Of a DNA stretch of 64,000 nt, positions 7,809 through 16,427 are shown piece after piece. The notes under the pieces are model-generated. The model was not told the origin of the DNA. It made no database searches and saw only the letters and a list, made by a program, of their open reading frames with translations. Position numbers and translations under genes: made by a program. How positions within the stretch are numbered: the first letter of the stretch is position 1; each line of letters begins with the position of its first letter. This stretch comes from Oceanobacillus damuensis (GTDB taxonomy: Bacteria; Bacillota; Bacilli; Bacillales; Amphibacillaceae), in assembly GCF_001618145.1 (NCBI RefSeq), contig NZ_LQNF01000004.1, positions 1 through 64,000 on the forward strand, written 5' to 3'.

Positions 7809-9752
7809 TTATTTTATTTTGCGTTTTGCAATAATAAACGTAATGATAAATGGTACTGCGATAACGATTAACATTCCCAGGAAGAAGGATACCATGCCGC
7901 TATCGATAGATAAAAATGCCGGAATACCGCCAACTCCGATGGATGAAGCCTGTACGTTAGCAACGGTGATAAAGGCTCCCGCAATTGCAGTACCGATAAG
8001 CGCTGCAAAGAATGGATATCTATATTGTAAGTTGACCCCGAACATTGCCGGCTCCGTGACGCCCAGCCAAGCGGAAATACCGGAAGTACCAGCCAAGCCT
8101 TTCAGTTTTTCATCTTTGGCTGCCAAGAAAATTGCAAATACTGCAGAACCTTGAGCAATATTAGATAGTGCAACGATAGGCCATAAGAATGTCGTTCCCG
8201 TACTTCCAATTAATTGTAAATCAACAGCAAGGAATGTATGGTGCATCCCTGTTATAACCAATGGTGCATAAAGTGAACCATAGATCAGTCCACCGATGAT
8301 TGGTGCTGCTTGGAAAATGGATACTAAACCATCTGTTATCCAGTTACCGATTGTAAATGTAACTGGTCCGATCAGAATAAATGCAAGAAAACCTGTAACC
8401 AATAATGCAATTGGCGCAACTACCAATAGCTGCAGGGAATCAATCACTCGTTTTTTCAGCCAAATTTCAATTTTTGCCAATACCCATGCCGCTACTAATA
8501 CAGGCAATACTTGCCCCTGATAGCCCATCATGTTTACTTCGAGCCCAAATAGATTCCAAGTAGGCGCATTCCCTTCAACTGCAGCCAGAGCAAATTCACT
8601 GGCTGGCATTAACGACGGGTGTACGAGTATCAAACCGAGTACAATACCGAGTAACGGATTACCACCGAACCGTTTTACTGCCGACCAGCCAATCAATGCC
8701 GGCAGGAAGGTAAAGGCCGTATTGGCAATGACGTTAATCATATCAGCTACGCCCGCCCATGACGGATACATTTCGATAATTGATTCGTCCGTAAATATCG
8801 GGTTTACTAATATATTATTAAGCCCTAACAGCAAACCTGCTGTAACAATCGCCGGTAAAATCGGAATAAAAATATCTGCCAGTGTCTTAATCGCTCGCTG
8901 AAGTGCATTCTGTTTTTTGCCTCCCGCAGCTTTTACGTCATCTTTTGAAGCTTCTTCTATTCCCGTTTCGTGAACCATTGCTTTGTAAACCTTATCGACG
9001 GTCCCTTGTCCGATAACGACTTGATATTGACCATTCGCCGAGAAGGTTCCTTTGACAACTTTCAAGTTTTCCAATGCATCTTTATCGACAATGTCTTCGT
9101 CGACAAGCGCAAAGCGAAGTCGGGTTACACAGTGGGTTGCGGCATCAATGTTTTCCAGACCGCCAACAGCGGCAACAATCTGCTCTGCTTCCTCACTGTA
9201 TTCCATGCCTTGAGGTTTTTCCTTATTTCCTTTATCTTGCGTTGTCTGATTTTCAGCTGTTTCCTCTTCCTTCAGAGCCAGCCGTAATAAATTTGATTCT
9301 CCTGCAATTACAGTGTCATCACTTGTTTTCTCTATGGAACTTAGTACATCTCCATTTGTGAGTATGACCGGTGTAATATGGCTGGCAGCCTTCTCTTTGA
9401 TCAGTTGTAAGTCAAACGTTACTAAACGATCGCCAACTTTTACTCGTTCTCCTTGTTTGACATGCAGCTCAAAGCCTTCACCTTCCATGTTTACGGTTTC
9501 GAGACCAATATGAATCAATACTTCCACACCGTTCTCGCTTTTAAGCCCAACTGCATGTTTTGTCGGGAAGGTCAATGTAACCTCTCCATCGATTGGTGAA
9601 ACTACTTCCCCGTCTGTCGGCTCTATTGCAATGCCGTCTCCCATCATTTTTCCTGAGAATGTTGGATCCGGCACATTCTCAAGCGGTGTGACTTTACCTG
9701 TCAGTGGTGCGTAGAGCAGTACTTCGTTTGTTCCTGCATCTTGATTTGCCAT
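7809..9752 (-). CDS. treP: Trehalose-specific PTS enzyme, IIA-IIB-IIC fusion
   Basis: This 647-residue PTS permease imports trehalose and phosphorylates it to trehalose-6-phosphate. An N-terminal glucose-type IIA domain (about residues 10-150; active-site His in VLIHIGLETV) comes first. A IIB domain follows (about 185-260; phosphorylated Cys in ATHCVTRLRF). The C-terminal half is the IIC membrane domain with about ten helices. B. subtilis TreP lacks IIA and borrows one, and fused glucose-family enzymes often carry IIA at the C-terminus, so the A-B-C order is notable. ATG 9752 follows GGGGAGG; an ATG at 9791 has no site. Promoter, operator and cre lie upstream. Confidence 0.92.
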   Translation of the reverse strand: MANQDAGTNEVLLYAPLTGKVTPLENVPDPTFSGKMMGDGIAIEPTDGEVVSPIDGEVTLTFPTKHAVGLKSENGVEVLIHIGLETVNMEGEGFELHVKQGERVKVGDRLVTFDLQLIKEKAASHITPVILTNGDVLSSIEKTSDDTVIAGESNLLRLALKEEETAENQTTQDKGNKEKPQGMEYSEEAEQIVAAVGGLENIDAATHCVTRLRFALVDEDIVDKDALENLKVVKGTFSANGQYQVVIGQGTVDKVYKAMVHETGIEEASKDDVKAAGGKKQNALQRAIKTLADIFIPILPAIVTAGLLLGLNNILVNPIFTDESIIEMYPSWAGVADMINVIANTAFTFLPALIGWSAVKRFGGNPLLGIVLGLILVHPSLMPASEFALAAVEGNAPTWNLFGLEVNMMGYQGQVLPVLVAAWVLAKIEIWLKKRVIDSLQLLVVAPIALLVTGFLAFILIGPVTFTIGNWITDGLVSIFQAAPIIGGLIYGSLYAPLVITGMHHTFLAVDLQLIGSTGTTFLWPIVALSNIAQGSAVFAIFLAAKDEKLKGLAGTSGISAWLGVTEPAMFGVNLQYRYPFFAALIGTAIAGAFITVANVQASSIGVGGIPAFLSIDSGMVSFFLGMLIVIAVPFIITFIIAKRKIK

Positions 9753-9795
9753 CGGTAAACCTCCCCATATAATTTGAATATCTATCATCATTTTG

Positions 9796-9813
9796 AACTT
9801 GTATATACATGTT
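9796..9813. promoter_or_regulatory. TreR operator
   Basis: AACTTGTATATACATGTT is an 18-base palindrome with a single mismatched pair. Its core is almost the TTGTATATACAA tre operator of B. subtilis. It sits immediately downstream of the treP -10 box, where a bound repressor would block transcription. Confidence 0.85.
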
Positions 9814-9822
9814 ACGTTTTAT

Positions 9823-9851
9823 AGTATAACTTTTATGAATAATATTTGCAA
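9823..9851 (-). promoter_or_regulatory. Sigma-A promoter of the tre operon
   Basis: On the minus strand: TTGCAA (9846-9851), 17 bases, TATACT (9823-9828). Transcription should begin near 9815, inside or next to the TreR operator. Confidence 0.75.
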
Positions 9852-9860
9852 ATGCTTACA
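9847..9860 (-). promoter_or_regulatory. Candidate catabolite-responsive element (cre)
   Basis: On the minus strand TGTAAGCATTTGCA matches the CcpA consensus TGWAANCGNTNWCA at 12 of 14 positions; the central CG is CA. It overlaps the -35 box of treP, as expected for glucose repression. Confidence 0.5.
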
Positions 9861-10013
9861 TTGAAATTTTGTTGCTATCTTTATCCAGTAACCTGTTTAT
9901 ATTCTATTTACCTTTCCCTCAACCACCTAACACTTAAACCTTCCATGGCAAATGTATGCAAGCCTTCCCATTCATGAATGAATCATTTGATGTCATGAAT
10001 TTATACTTTTCCA

Positions 10014-10051
10014 TAAAAAAACCTCTTATCAGATTTGCTGACAAAAGGCTT
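10014..10051 (-). terminator. Terminator on the minus strand
   Basis: Minus-strand reading: GCCTTTTGTCAG, loop CAAAT, CTGATAAGAGGT, then seven T residues; 12 pairs including G-T pairs. It lies 0.9 kb downstream of the sugar dehydrogenase gene and would stop read-through into the tre promoter. The stretch 9861-10013 shows nothing recognisable. Confidence 0.7.
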
Positions 10052-10220
10052 ACACGTCTATATATTCATGGTTCAACTTTCAAACCAATGAAACAACCTC
10101 AATCACTTAACTTAGGCTAATCTTAGAATGTCTTTAATAATCACCTTGCTAAGTGCAGTAAAAATAAGGCTGTTTCTAAAGTCTATTTTTAAAATTTTTG
10201 TCAAAATCTTCACAGTTTAT

Positions 10221-10745
10221 GTAAACTGCGACGTAACTGCTATTTGCGATAGACCTGTAGCTAATAATGGAAACAAGTTGCCTCGGCGACCGCTCGGGGA
10301 AATACACTGCGCTTTCCACGGGCGGCTGGTGAGCCCCTTCATGCTACGCATTTCAGTGTCTCACCTATGCCTCTCTTCCCGTAGGAGTCTCCGTGTATTT
10401 CCCCGAGCTGGATAGAAGGTTGCTGGCATTTACTGTATTTGCAACAGCTAATGAAGACGGAGGAATCTTTTGTTTTAAACATATATGAAGCATTGAAAGT
10501 AAATCAAATATATTGAACTTTCTTGAGCAGAATTTTTTGTGAAAATTCCATACCAGCAGCCCGTATACACGTAGACTCCAGCGGGAGGAAAGGCATAGGT
10601 GAGACCCCGCAGTGCGGTAGCACGAGGAGGGCTCACCAGCCGCCCGCGGAAAGCGGAGTGTGTACGGGCTGCTGTAGCCGAAGTAACATGCTTCCATTAC
10701 CAGTGTATAGATTCCACAAATAGTGGTTACGTCTCACTTTATATC
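10221..10745. mobile_element. Composite inverted-repeat element (copies A and B)
   Basis: Two related GC-rich modules face each other. Copy A spans about 10221-10410 and copy B, inverted, about 10553-10740. The outer ends are inverted: GACGTAAC at the left (10230-10237) and GTTACGTC at the right (about 10726-10733). Each module has a small hairpin flank followed by a large hairpin of about 120-130 bases. The arms of A (10292-10307 and 10393-10408, GCTCGGGGAAATACAC and its complement) and of B (CAGCAGCCCGTATACAC) differ in sequence but each pair internally. No transposase is present, so it resembles a MITE or a structured-RNA repeat. Confidence 0.6.
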
Positions 10746-10907
10746 AAATGCGATGATAAAAAGCAGCAAAATGAACGAAAGGGTCTTGGAGTCCTGACTG
10801 TTGACTAAAACTGTTAATCCAAAGCCATTATGCAGAATATCTTCAGTCCTTCTTATCCACCAAAACATAGCTTCCAATTCCACTATGCTAACGTCGAGTA
10901 AATGTAT

Positions 10908-12044
10908 CTAACTATCTGGAATAGGAATGAAAATAAGCTGATCATCCTCATCAGAAGGATTACCACGGCCATCTGTATTATTTGTAATGATATATACGCC
11001 ATTCTCTACTGCCATTGCATCCCGTACCCTTCCGACATCTGATACAATAAGATCCTGCGTTTTATTTATAGGATCAAACATACGCAAACCTTCCCCGCGC
11101 AATGAGGCAAAATAAAAGTTTCCTTCATGATATGTCATTCCAGAGGGTGCCCAGGTCTCTTCACCAGAATGGATCAGGGGTGACTCCATTCCATCAGCCG
11201 TTTCGTCTCCTTCAATAACTGGCCATCCGTAATTGCTTCCTGCAGTAAGATGGTTAATCTCATCAAGCGCCTGATCCCCATGCTCTGTTGCGTACAGTTC
11301 GCCATCAGGAGTCCATGCAAGGCCCTGTGGATTACGGTGCCCATAGGAATATACGTAAGAATCTTCAAATGGATTATCGTCTGGGATTGTTCCATCGAGG
11401 TTCATGCGTAATATCTTACCGGCCAAACTGTCCAGATCCTGGGCTGAATCAGGAATGGAAGCATCTCCAATTGTAATGAATAATTTACCGTCGGGACTGA
11501 TTTCAATTCTGCCACCATGGTGATACGTACCACCAGGAATTTCATCAAGGAGTATGGAGGTTTCCTCCCACTGATCGCCCGTCTCCTCAATGGTAACAAT
11601 CCGTTGGTAATTTTCATTATCCCGTTGATAAGAATAGTATGCATATGCTCTGTTCGACTCCTTGAAGTCGTCAGGAATTGCAATTCCAAGGAGACCAGAT
11701 TCCGGTTGTTCTGCCAGGTTTTCGTCAAATTGGACAGGCTTTCTGTTTTGGTTCTCTCCTTTAACAGTCACGATTGACCCAGTTCGCTCACTAATATAGA
11801 AAGTATCGTTGACTTTTGCGATTTCCCACGGCTCTTCCAGGTTTTGAGCAATTATTTCCCTTTCTTCATCAGGTACTGGCTGATTTACCGCTTCCGTATC
11901 TTGGTTTTCTTCATGCTCGTTTTCAGTATCTTCTTGACCGGAAGTGGCACGTTCAGAAGCCGGTTGATCTTCTTCACAAGCTGCCAAAAATAGTAATAAG
12001 CTAACGATGACAATCAAAAATTCGTGATTGCGAATAGGAAACAC
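10908..12044 (-). CDS. PQQ-type sugar dehydrogenase lipoprotein (aldose dehydrogenase fold)
   Basis: The protein of about 375 residues carries a lipoprotein signal ending LFLAAC, then an acidic linker and a six-bladed beta-propeller of the GSDH/YliI type. Motifs include LLGIAIPDDF, YHHGGRIEISPDGKLFITIGD, YSYGHRNPQGLAWTPDGELYATEHG and NYGWPVIEGDE. Relatives oxidise aldose sugars with PQQ; I see no PQQ biosynthesis genes here, so cofactor and substrate are uncertain. The start is odd. A GTG at 12044 lies inside the GGGAGGTG ribosome site, whereas an ATT at 12035 is ideally spaced and gives a compact signal peptide. It stands alone, with the composite repeat downstream. Confidence 0.85.
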   Translation of the reverse strand: MFPIRNHEFLIVIVSLLLFLAACEEDQPASERATSGQEDTENEHEENQDTEAVNQPVPDEEREIIAQNLEEPWEIAKVNDTFYISERTGSIVTVKGENQNRKPVQFDENLAEQPESGLLGIAIPDDFKESNRAYAYYSYQRDNENYQRIVTIEETGDQWEETSILLDEIPGGTYHHGGRIEISPDGKLFITIGDASIPDSAQDLDSLAGKILRMNLDGTIPDDNPFEDSYVYSYGHRNPQGLAWTPDGELYATEHGDQALDEINHLTAGSNYGWPVIEGDETADGMESPLIHSGEETWAPSGMTYHEGNFYFASLRGEGLRMFDPINKTQDLIVSDVGRVRDAMAVENGVYIITNNTDGRGNPSDEDDQLIFIPIPDS

Positions 12045-12121
12045 CTCCCATTAATTTCCGACACTATCTTTTACCCGTTTGAAGTTTACTCAAAAGCAAA
12101 AATGAGACTGCAAAGGGTGCC

Positions 12122-12167
12122 CGTAAATAAAGAAACAGCAAAAGCATCATTAATATGCCTTTGCTGT
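12122..12167 (-). terminator. Terminator of typA
   Basis: On the minus strand ACAGCAAAGGCAT pairs with ATGCTTTTGCTGT around a short loop, followed by TTCTTTATTT. It begins some 18 bases after the typA stop codon. Confidence 0.8.
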
Positions 12168-12184
12168 CAGATGTTTTAAACGTA

Positions 12185-14008
12185 TTATATCTTCTTTTTC
12201 GCAGCTCTTTCACGTTCATTTTTATTCAGGATTTTCTTACGTAAACGAATGGATTCCGGAGTAACCTCACAGTACTCATCTTCGTTTAAATATTCCAGTG
12301 CTTCTTCCAATGACATCTCACGCGTTTTACGGATTGTTGACGTTTGGTCTTTATTTGCGGAACGAACATTAGTCAAATGTTTCTCCTTTGTGACGTTTAC
12401 CGTTAAATCATTTTCACGATTATGCTCGCCAACTATCATTCCCGCATAAACTTCTGTACCTGGGTTTACAAAAATAATCCCACGGTCTTCAAGTCCCATA
12501 ATTCCATATGTGGAAGCTTTGCCGTTTTCCTGTGCAACAAGTACACCTTCACGTCTTCCACCAACCTGGCCTTTAATTAAAGGCTCATAGGCATCAAATG
12601 TATGGTTTAAAATTCCGTAACCACGGGTTTGTGACATGAATTCAGTTGAATATCCCAGTAGTCCGCGTGATGGGACCTTGAACTCGATACGAACCTGTCC
12701 ATTACCATGGTTAACCATATCAAGCATCTCACCTTTTCTTTCTCCAAGTGATTCCATTACGGCTCCAGTATATTCTTCAGGAACATCAACCTGTACGCGT
12801 TCAACCGGTTCACATTTAACACCATCAATTTCTTTAATGATAACCTGTGGTTTTGAAAGCTGTATTTCATATCCTTCACGGCGCATATTCTCAATAAGAA
12901 TAGATAAATGGAGCTCTCCACGTCCTGATACTGTCCAGGCATCCGGTGAATCGGTTGGATCGACACGTAAACTTACGTCCGTTTCCAATTGCTTCAATAA
13001 ACGCTCCTCAATTTTACGGGAAGTGATGTATTTTCCTTCACGTCCGGCAAATGGGCTATTGTTAACAAGGAAAGTCATTTGCAATGTCGGTTCATCAATT
13101 CTTAACCATGGCAATGCTTCCGGATGGTCAACGGGACAGATGGTATCTCCGACATTGATGTCTTCCATACCGGAAATCGCCACGATATCCCCTGACGCTG
13201 CTTCTTCAATTTCAATACGCTTCAATCCGATGAAACCAAATAATTTGGTAACACGGAAGGATTTTTGTGTTCCATCTTCTTTCAGGAGAACTACTTGCTG
13301 TCCAACCTTAATAGAGCCTCTGACAACACGTCCGACACCGATACGCCCGACATAGTCGTTATAATCCAGCAGTGTCACCTGGAACTGCAGCGGTTCAGTG
13401 CTAGTATTGGCAGGTGCAGGGATATGTTCCATGATGGTAGTAAATACTGGATCCATCGTCTCCTGCTGATCTTCCGGCTCTAAGCTTGAAGTTCCATTTA
13501 ATGCAGACGCATATACAACCGGGAATTCCAATTGCTCATCATCTGCCCCCAGTTCGATGAATAAATCGAGAACTTCGTCGATAACCTCAGTTGGTCTCGC
13601 ATTCGGACGATCGATTTTGTTCAGTACGACGATGGGTATGAGCTTTTGTTCCAATGCTTTCTTCAGCACGAAACGAGTTTGCGGCATTGTTCCTTCGTAG
13701 GCATCAACCACAAGTGCAACACCATCAACCATTTTCATAATACGCTCAACTTCACCGCCGAAATCGGCATGTCCAGGCGTATCCAGAATATTAATTGTAG
13801 TATCTTGATATTTAACAGCAGTATTTTTTGCTAAAATTGTAATTCCACGTTCACGTTCAATATCACCAGAGTCCATGGCACGTTCATCAACGTGTTCGTT
13901 TTCACGAAAAGTTCCGGAGTATTTTAACAGCTGATCCACAAGTGTTGTTTTTCCATGGTCAACGTGAGCAATAATTGCGATATTGCGAATGTCTTCTCTT
14001 AATTGCAT
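12185..14008 (-). CDS. typA: Ribosome-associated GTPase TypA/BipA
   Basis: The 607-residue translational GTPase of the EF-G superfamily binds the 70S ribosome and helps 50S assembly and growth under stress or cold. G-domain motifs are AHVDHGKTT (G1), RERGIT (G2), [11 protein letters not shown] (G3) and NKIDRP (G4) within the first 140 residues, followed by domain 2, EF-G-like domains III and V, and the BipA-specific C-terminal region. The length equals that of the family. ATG 14008 follows GAGGGG. It is a single-gene unit with its own terminator, and a TATAAT-like box lies about 45 bases upstream of the start, next to a perfect inverted repeat. Confidence 0.95.
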   Translation of the reverse strand: MQLREDIRNIAIIAHVDHGKTTLVDQLLKYSGTFRENEHVDERAMDSGDIERERGITILAKNTAVKYQDTTINILDTPGHADFGGEVERIMKMVDGVALVVDAYEGTMPQTRFVLKKALEQKLIPIVVLNKIDRPNARPTEVIDEVLDLFIELGADDEQLEFPVVYASALNGTSSLEPEDQQETMDPVFTTIMEHIPAPANTSTEPLQFQVTLLDYNDYVGRIGVGRVVRGSIKVGQQVVLLKEDGTQKSFRVTKLFGFIGLKRIEIEEAASGDIVAISGMEDINVGDTICPVDHPEALPWLRIDEPTLQMTFLVNNSPFAGREGKYITSRKIEERLLKQLETDVSLRVDPTDSPDAWTVSGRGELHLSILIENMRREGYEIQLSKPQVIIKEIDGVKCEPVERVQVDVPEEYTGAVMESLGERKGEMLDMVNHGNGQVRIEFKVPSRGLLGYSTEFMSQTRGYGILNHTFDAYEPLIKGQVGGRREGVLVAQENGKASTYGIMGLEDRGIIFVNPGTEVYAGMIVGEHNRENDLTVNVTKEKHLTNVRSANKDQTSTIRKTREMSLEEALEYLNEDEYCEVTPESIRLRKKILNKNERERAAKKKI

Positions 14009-14083
14009 AAAAAGTACGCCCCTCTATTATTTACAGGATGATTAACTTGACAATTATAACATAATTATTTCCGTTTGAAAGAA

Positions 14084-14118
14084 GTTTTACTTAAAATTGT
14101 TAAAATTTTAAGTAAAAC
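14084..14118. repeat. Perfect 14-base inverted repeat upstream of typA
   Basis: GTTTTACTTAAAAT and ATTTTAAGTAAAAC are exact complements separated by seven bases. The repeat lies between the end of cssS and the typA promoter, ending just before the probable -35 box. It is AT-rich and lacks a T-run, so it is either an operator or a weak terminator for cssS. Confidence 0.7.
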
Positions 14119-14200
14119 TTATCATTCACCAAGCTTTTACACGAATGCTCTGCTGGTTATACAGGAAGAAAAATTTTATGCATCCTTCCTGCTAAACCAA

Positions 14201-15544
14201 TTACTTTTCATTGCCTGACCCCAAAAGGATAATGAATTTTGCCCCACCAAGTTCCGACTTGCCTACAGAAATAGTTCCATTTGATTGCTCAATGATAGCC
14301 CTGGCGATAGCCAGGCCTAAACCAGTTTCGCCATTTTTCCCCTTTACAAACCGATGAAATATTTGATTTGCTTCTTCCTGTGCAATCCCTTCACCGTCAT
14401 CTTCAACCAGTATTTCCACCTGATCTCTTTTTCTGTTTACTTCAATCCTTACGACTGAGTTTGCATGTCTGATTCCATTGAAGACAACATTGAGTACGGC
14501 TCTTAGTAATTTTTCCTCATCGGCAACGATTTTAATATTATTTTCCACAATATGCTGAAAGTTAATCCCTTTTTCATTGATTAAAGGAATTGCCCGATCG
14601 ACTACTTTGTCTATCAATTCTTTTACATCCAGCTCGACAGGTTCTGCAGCTGAAGGTTCACTGTCCAATTTGGCCAGCAGTATCATTTCATTAATTATGC
14701 CTTTTAACCGTTTCACTTCTGTTACCATTACATCAAGGCCTTTTTCACTTTCCTTCTCATCGAAGATTCCATCTTTAATTCCTTCTGCATAACCTTGAAT
14801 TGTCATTAACGGTGTCTTTAGTTCATGACTTGCATTTTGGAAAAATGTTTGTTGCGATTTCATGTATCGTTGCAGTTCCTGTGCCATATCATACACACTT
14901 TGCTCTACTTCTTTAATTTCACCGGTTGCTTTCACACGTTCCATATCATCAAATTGCCTTTTTTCCACCTTTTTCACTTGAACCTTTAACTCAGACAACG
15001 GAGTAACTAATTTGTTTGTCAAAAAATAACTAAGCAGAACAGCTGCTGCCGCCCCGATAAGGAACACAAGAAATAACCTGATGAAGAAGTTTTGCTGGAC
15101 TACCTCCAGATCACCTAAAGGCGTCAACAGGATTAACTCCAGTCCGGAAATTTCCGGAAAGAATAAAATTCGCGAGGTGACGAATTTATCATTTCCAAAT
15201 TGCCAAAGTGTTTCATTTGTGGCAGAAAAGTCATTCTGCTGGAAAAATTCATTCACAACAGACATCGACATCGTAGAAAAAAGAACAGCATTTTGGTTTC
15301 TGTCATACATAAATAGCTGCAAGTCCTGTTCCTGCAAGAAGTCATTAAATTGCCTTAAATCACTCACTGTTCCATATTGTTCATTCAGGAAGCTTACCAG
15401 AAGCTCTCCCGTCTCTCTTAACTGCCGCTGCTCGTCCTGGATCAGCAGGTCGAGAATAAGGGAATAGATAACAAGGCTGGCAGCAGTCAAAATAATCAGC
15501 AATAATGTTGTAAATGCTGCATTCAGCTGTGATTGTAGCTTCAT
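14201..15544 (-). CDS. cssS: Membrane sensor histidine kinase, CssS-like
   Basis: The 447-residue kinase has two membrane helices (about residues 8-30 and 155-177) enclosing an extracytoplasmic sensor of about 125 residues, a HAMP linker, a dimerisation domain with the phospho-accepting His in NASHELKTPL, and an ATPase domain with GEGIAQEE and GETGLGLAIA. It follows the response regulator gene with a two-base gap. The partner strongly resembles CssR, and htrA is divergent next to it, so this should be CssS, which senses misfolded protein at the membrane-wall interface. The assignment rests more on context than on the divergent sensor domain. Confidence 0.78.
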   Translation of the reverse strand: MKLQSQLNAAFTTLLLIILTAASLVIYSLILDLLIQDEQRQLRETGELLVSFLNEQYGTVSDLRQFNDFLQEQDLQLFMYDRNQNAVLFSTMSMSVVNEFFQQNDFSATNETLWQFGNDKFVTSRILFFPEISGLELILLTPLGDLEVVQQNFFIRLFLVFLIGAAAAVLLSYFLTNKLVTPLSELKVQVKKVEKRQFDDMERVKATGEIKEVEQSVYDMAQELQRYMKSQQTFFQNASHELKTPLMTIQGYAEGIKDGIFDEKESEKGLDVMVTEVKRLKGIINEMILLAKLDSEPSAAEPVELDVKELIDKVVDRAIPLINEKGINFQHIVENNIKIVADEEKLLRAVLNVVFNGIRHANSVVRIEVNRKRDQVEILVEDDGEGIAQEEANQIFHRFVKGKNGETGLGLAIARAIIEQSNGTISVGKSELGGAKFIILLGSGNEK

Positions 15545-15546
15545 AC

Positions 15547-16233
15547 TTATTCCTCTTCTTTACGCAGACGATATCCGAAACCCCATACGGTTTCGAGCGG
15601 AATATTGCCCATTTTTTTTCTTATCCTCTTAATTAAGTCATCCACTGCGCGATCACTTCCGAAATAATCATTTCCCCAGATTTTCATTAATAATTCTTCT
15701 CTTGAAAAGGCCCGGTTCGGATTTTCCGCCAATAGGAGCAGCATATCATATTCCTTCGTGGTCACTTCATATTCCTTACCATCGAAAAATATCCGACGGT
15801 CATTTTTGTATATTAAAAGGTGATCGACTTTTAATCTGTCTTCGTCCTCTTCATTCACCTTGTTGTTAATCAAAGTCCTCCTGAACAGCCTTTTGACACG
15901 GGCAATCAATTCCCTCGGACTGAAAGGTTTTGTAAGGTAATCATCTCCACCGAGCTCAAGTCCAAGAATCTTATCAATCTCTTCATCTTTAGCGGAAATG
16001 ATGATAATTGGCACTTCACTCTCGTTTCGGATTTTTTTGCAAAATTCATAGCCATCCATACCTGGAAGCATGATATCAAGGATCCACATATCCGGTGGGT
16101 CATTCTCCCACAGCTCCCAACCTTTTTCGGCAGAGTCCATAATGGTGATTTCATAACCTTCTTTTTTTAAGTATGCTGATACGATATTTTGAATATTGCT
16201 GTCATCTTCAACCAACCCAATATGATAATTCAT
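15547..16233 (-). CDS. cssR: OmpR-family response regulator, CssR-like
   Basis: The 228-residue regulator has an N-terminal receiver domain (acidic pair EDD, phosphorylated Asp in WILDIMLPG, Lys in LTKPFSP) and a C-terminal winged helix of the OmpR type. Shared features with B. subtilis CssR include MWILDIMLP, ILGLELG and GNDYFGSDRAVDDL. CssR activates htrA and htrB when secreted proteins misfold. An htrA-type gene starts 195 bases away on the other strand, so the gap probably holds its binding sites. It forms an operon with cssS. Confidence 0.85.
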   Translation of the reverse strand: MNYHIGLVEDDSNIQNIVSAYLKKEGYEITIMDSAEKGWELWENDPPDMWILDIMLPGMDGYEFCKKIRNESEVPIIIISAKDEEIDKILGLELGGDDYLTKPFSPRELIARVKRLFRRTLINNKVNEEDEDRLKVDHLLIYKNDRRIFFDGKEYEVTTKEYDMLLLLAENPNRAFSREELLMKIWGNDYFGSDRAVDDLIKRIRKKMGNIPLETVWGFGYRLRKEEE

Positions 16234-16300
16234 TATACAGTCACCTTTTTCACGTAATATTGTTCCAATCTGTCTATATCGTCCGTGTATATTCCCATTT

Positions 16301-16344
16301 TTACATATCTTATCAAATCTTTACACCAATACGCGCGATTACAC
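16301..16344. promoter_or_regulatory. Possible CssR-binding repeats in the cssR-htrA gap
   Basis: Three hexamers, TTACAT (16301-16306), TTACAC (16321-16326) and TTACAC (16339-16344), are spaced by 20 and 18 bases, roughly two helical turns. They lie 40-90 bases upstream of a TATAAAAT-like box (about 16385) for htrA. The link to CssR is an inference from position and regular spacing. Confidence 0.35.
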
Positions 16345-16427
16345 ATTTTTTCCACATTTATCCCAAACCAATTCCTTCATACCTATATAAAATAAAGTTA
16401 TACAATAAATATCGAGGTGATTTACTC

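Noticed and set aside
10365-10808. Overlapping open frames across the GC-rich repeats near 10.4-10.8 kb
   Set aside because: They arise from repeat hairpins, have no ribosome sites, and encode low-complexity peptides; the DNA is better read as a noncoding element.
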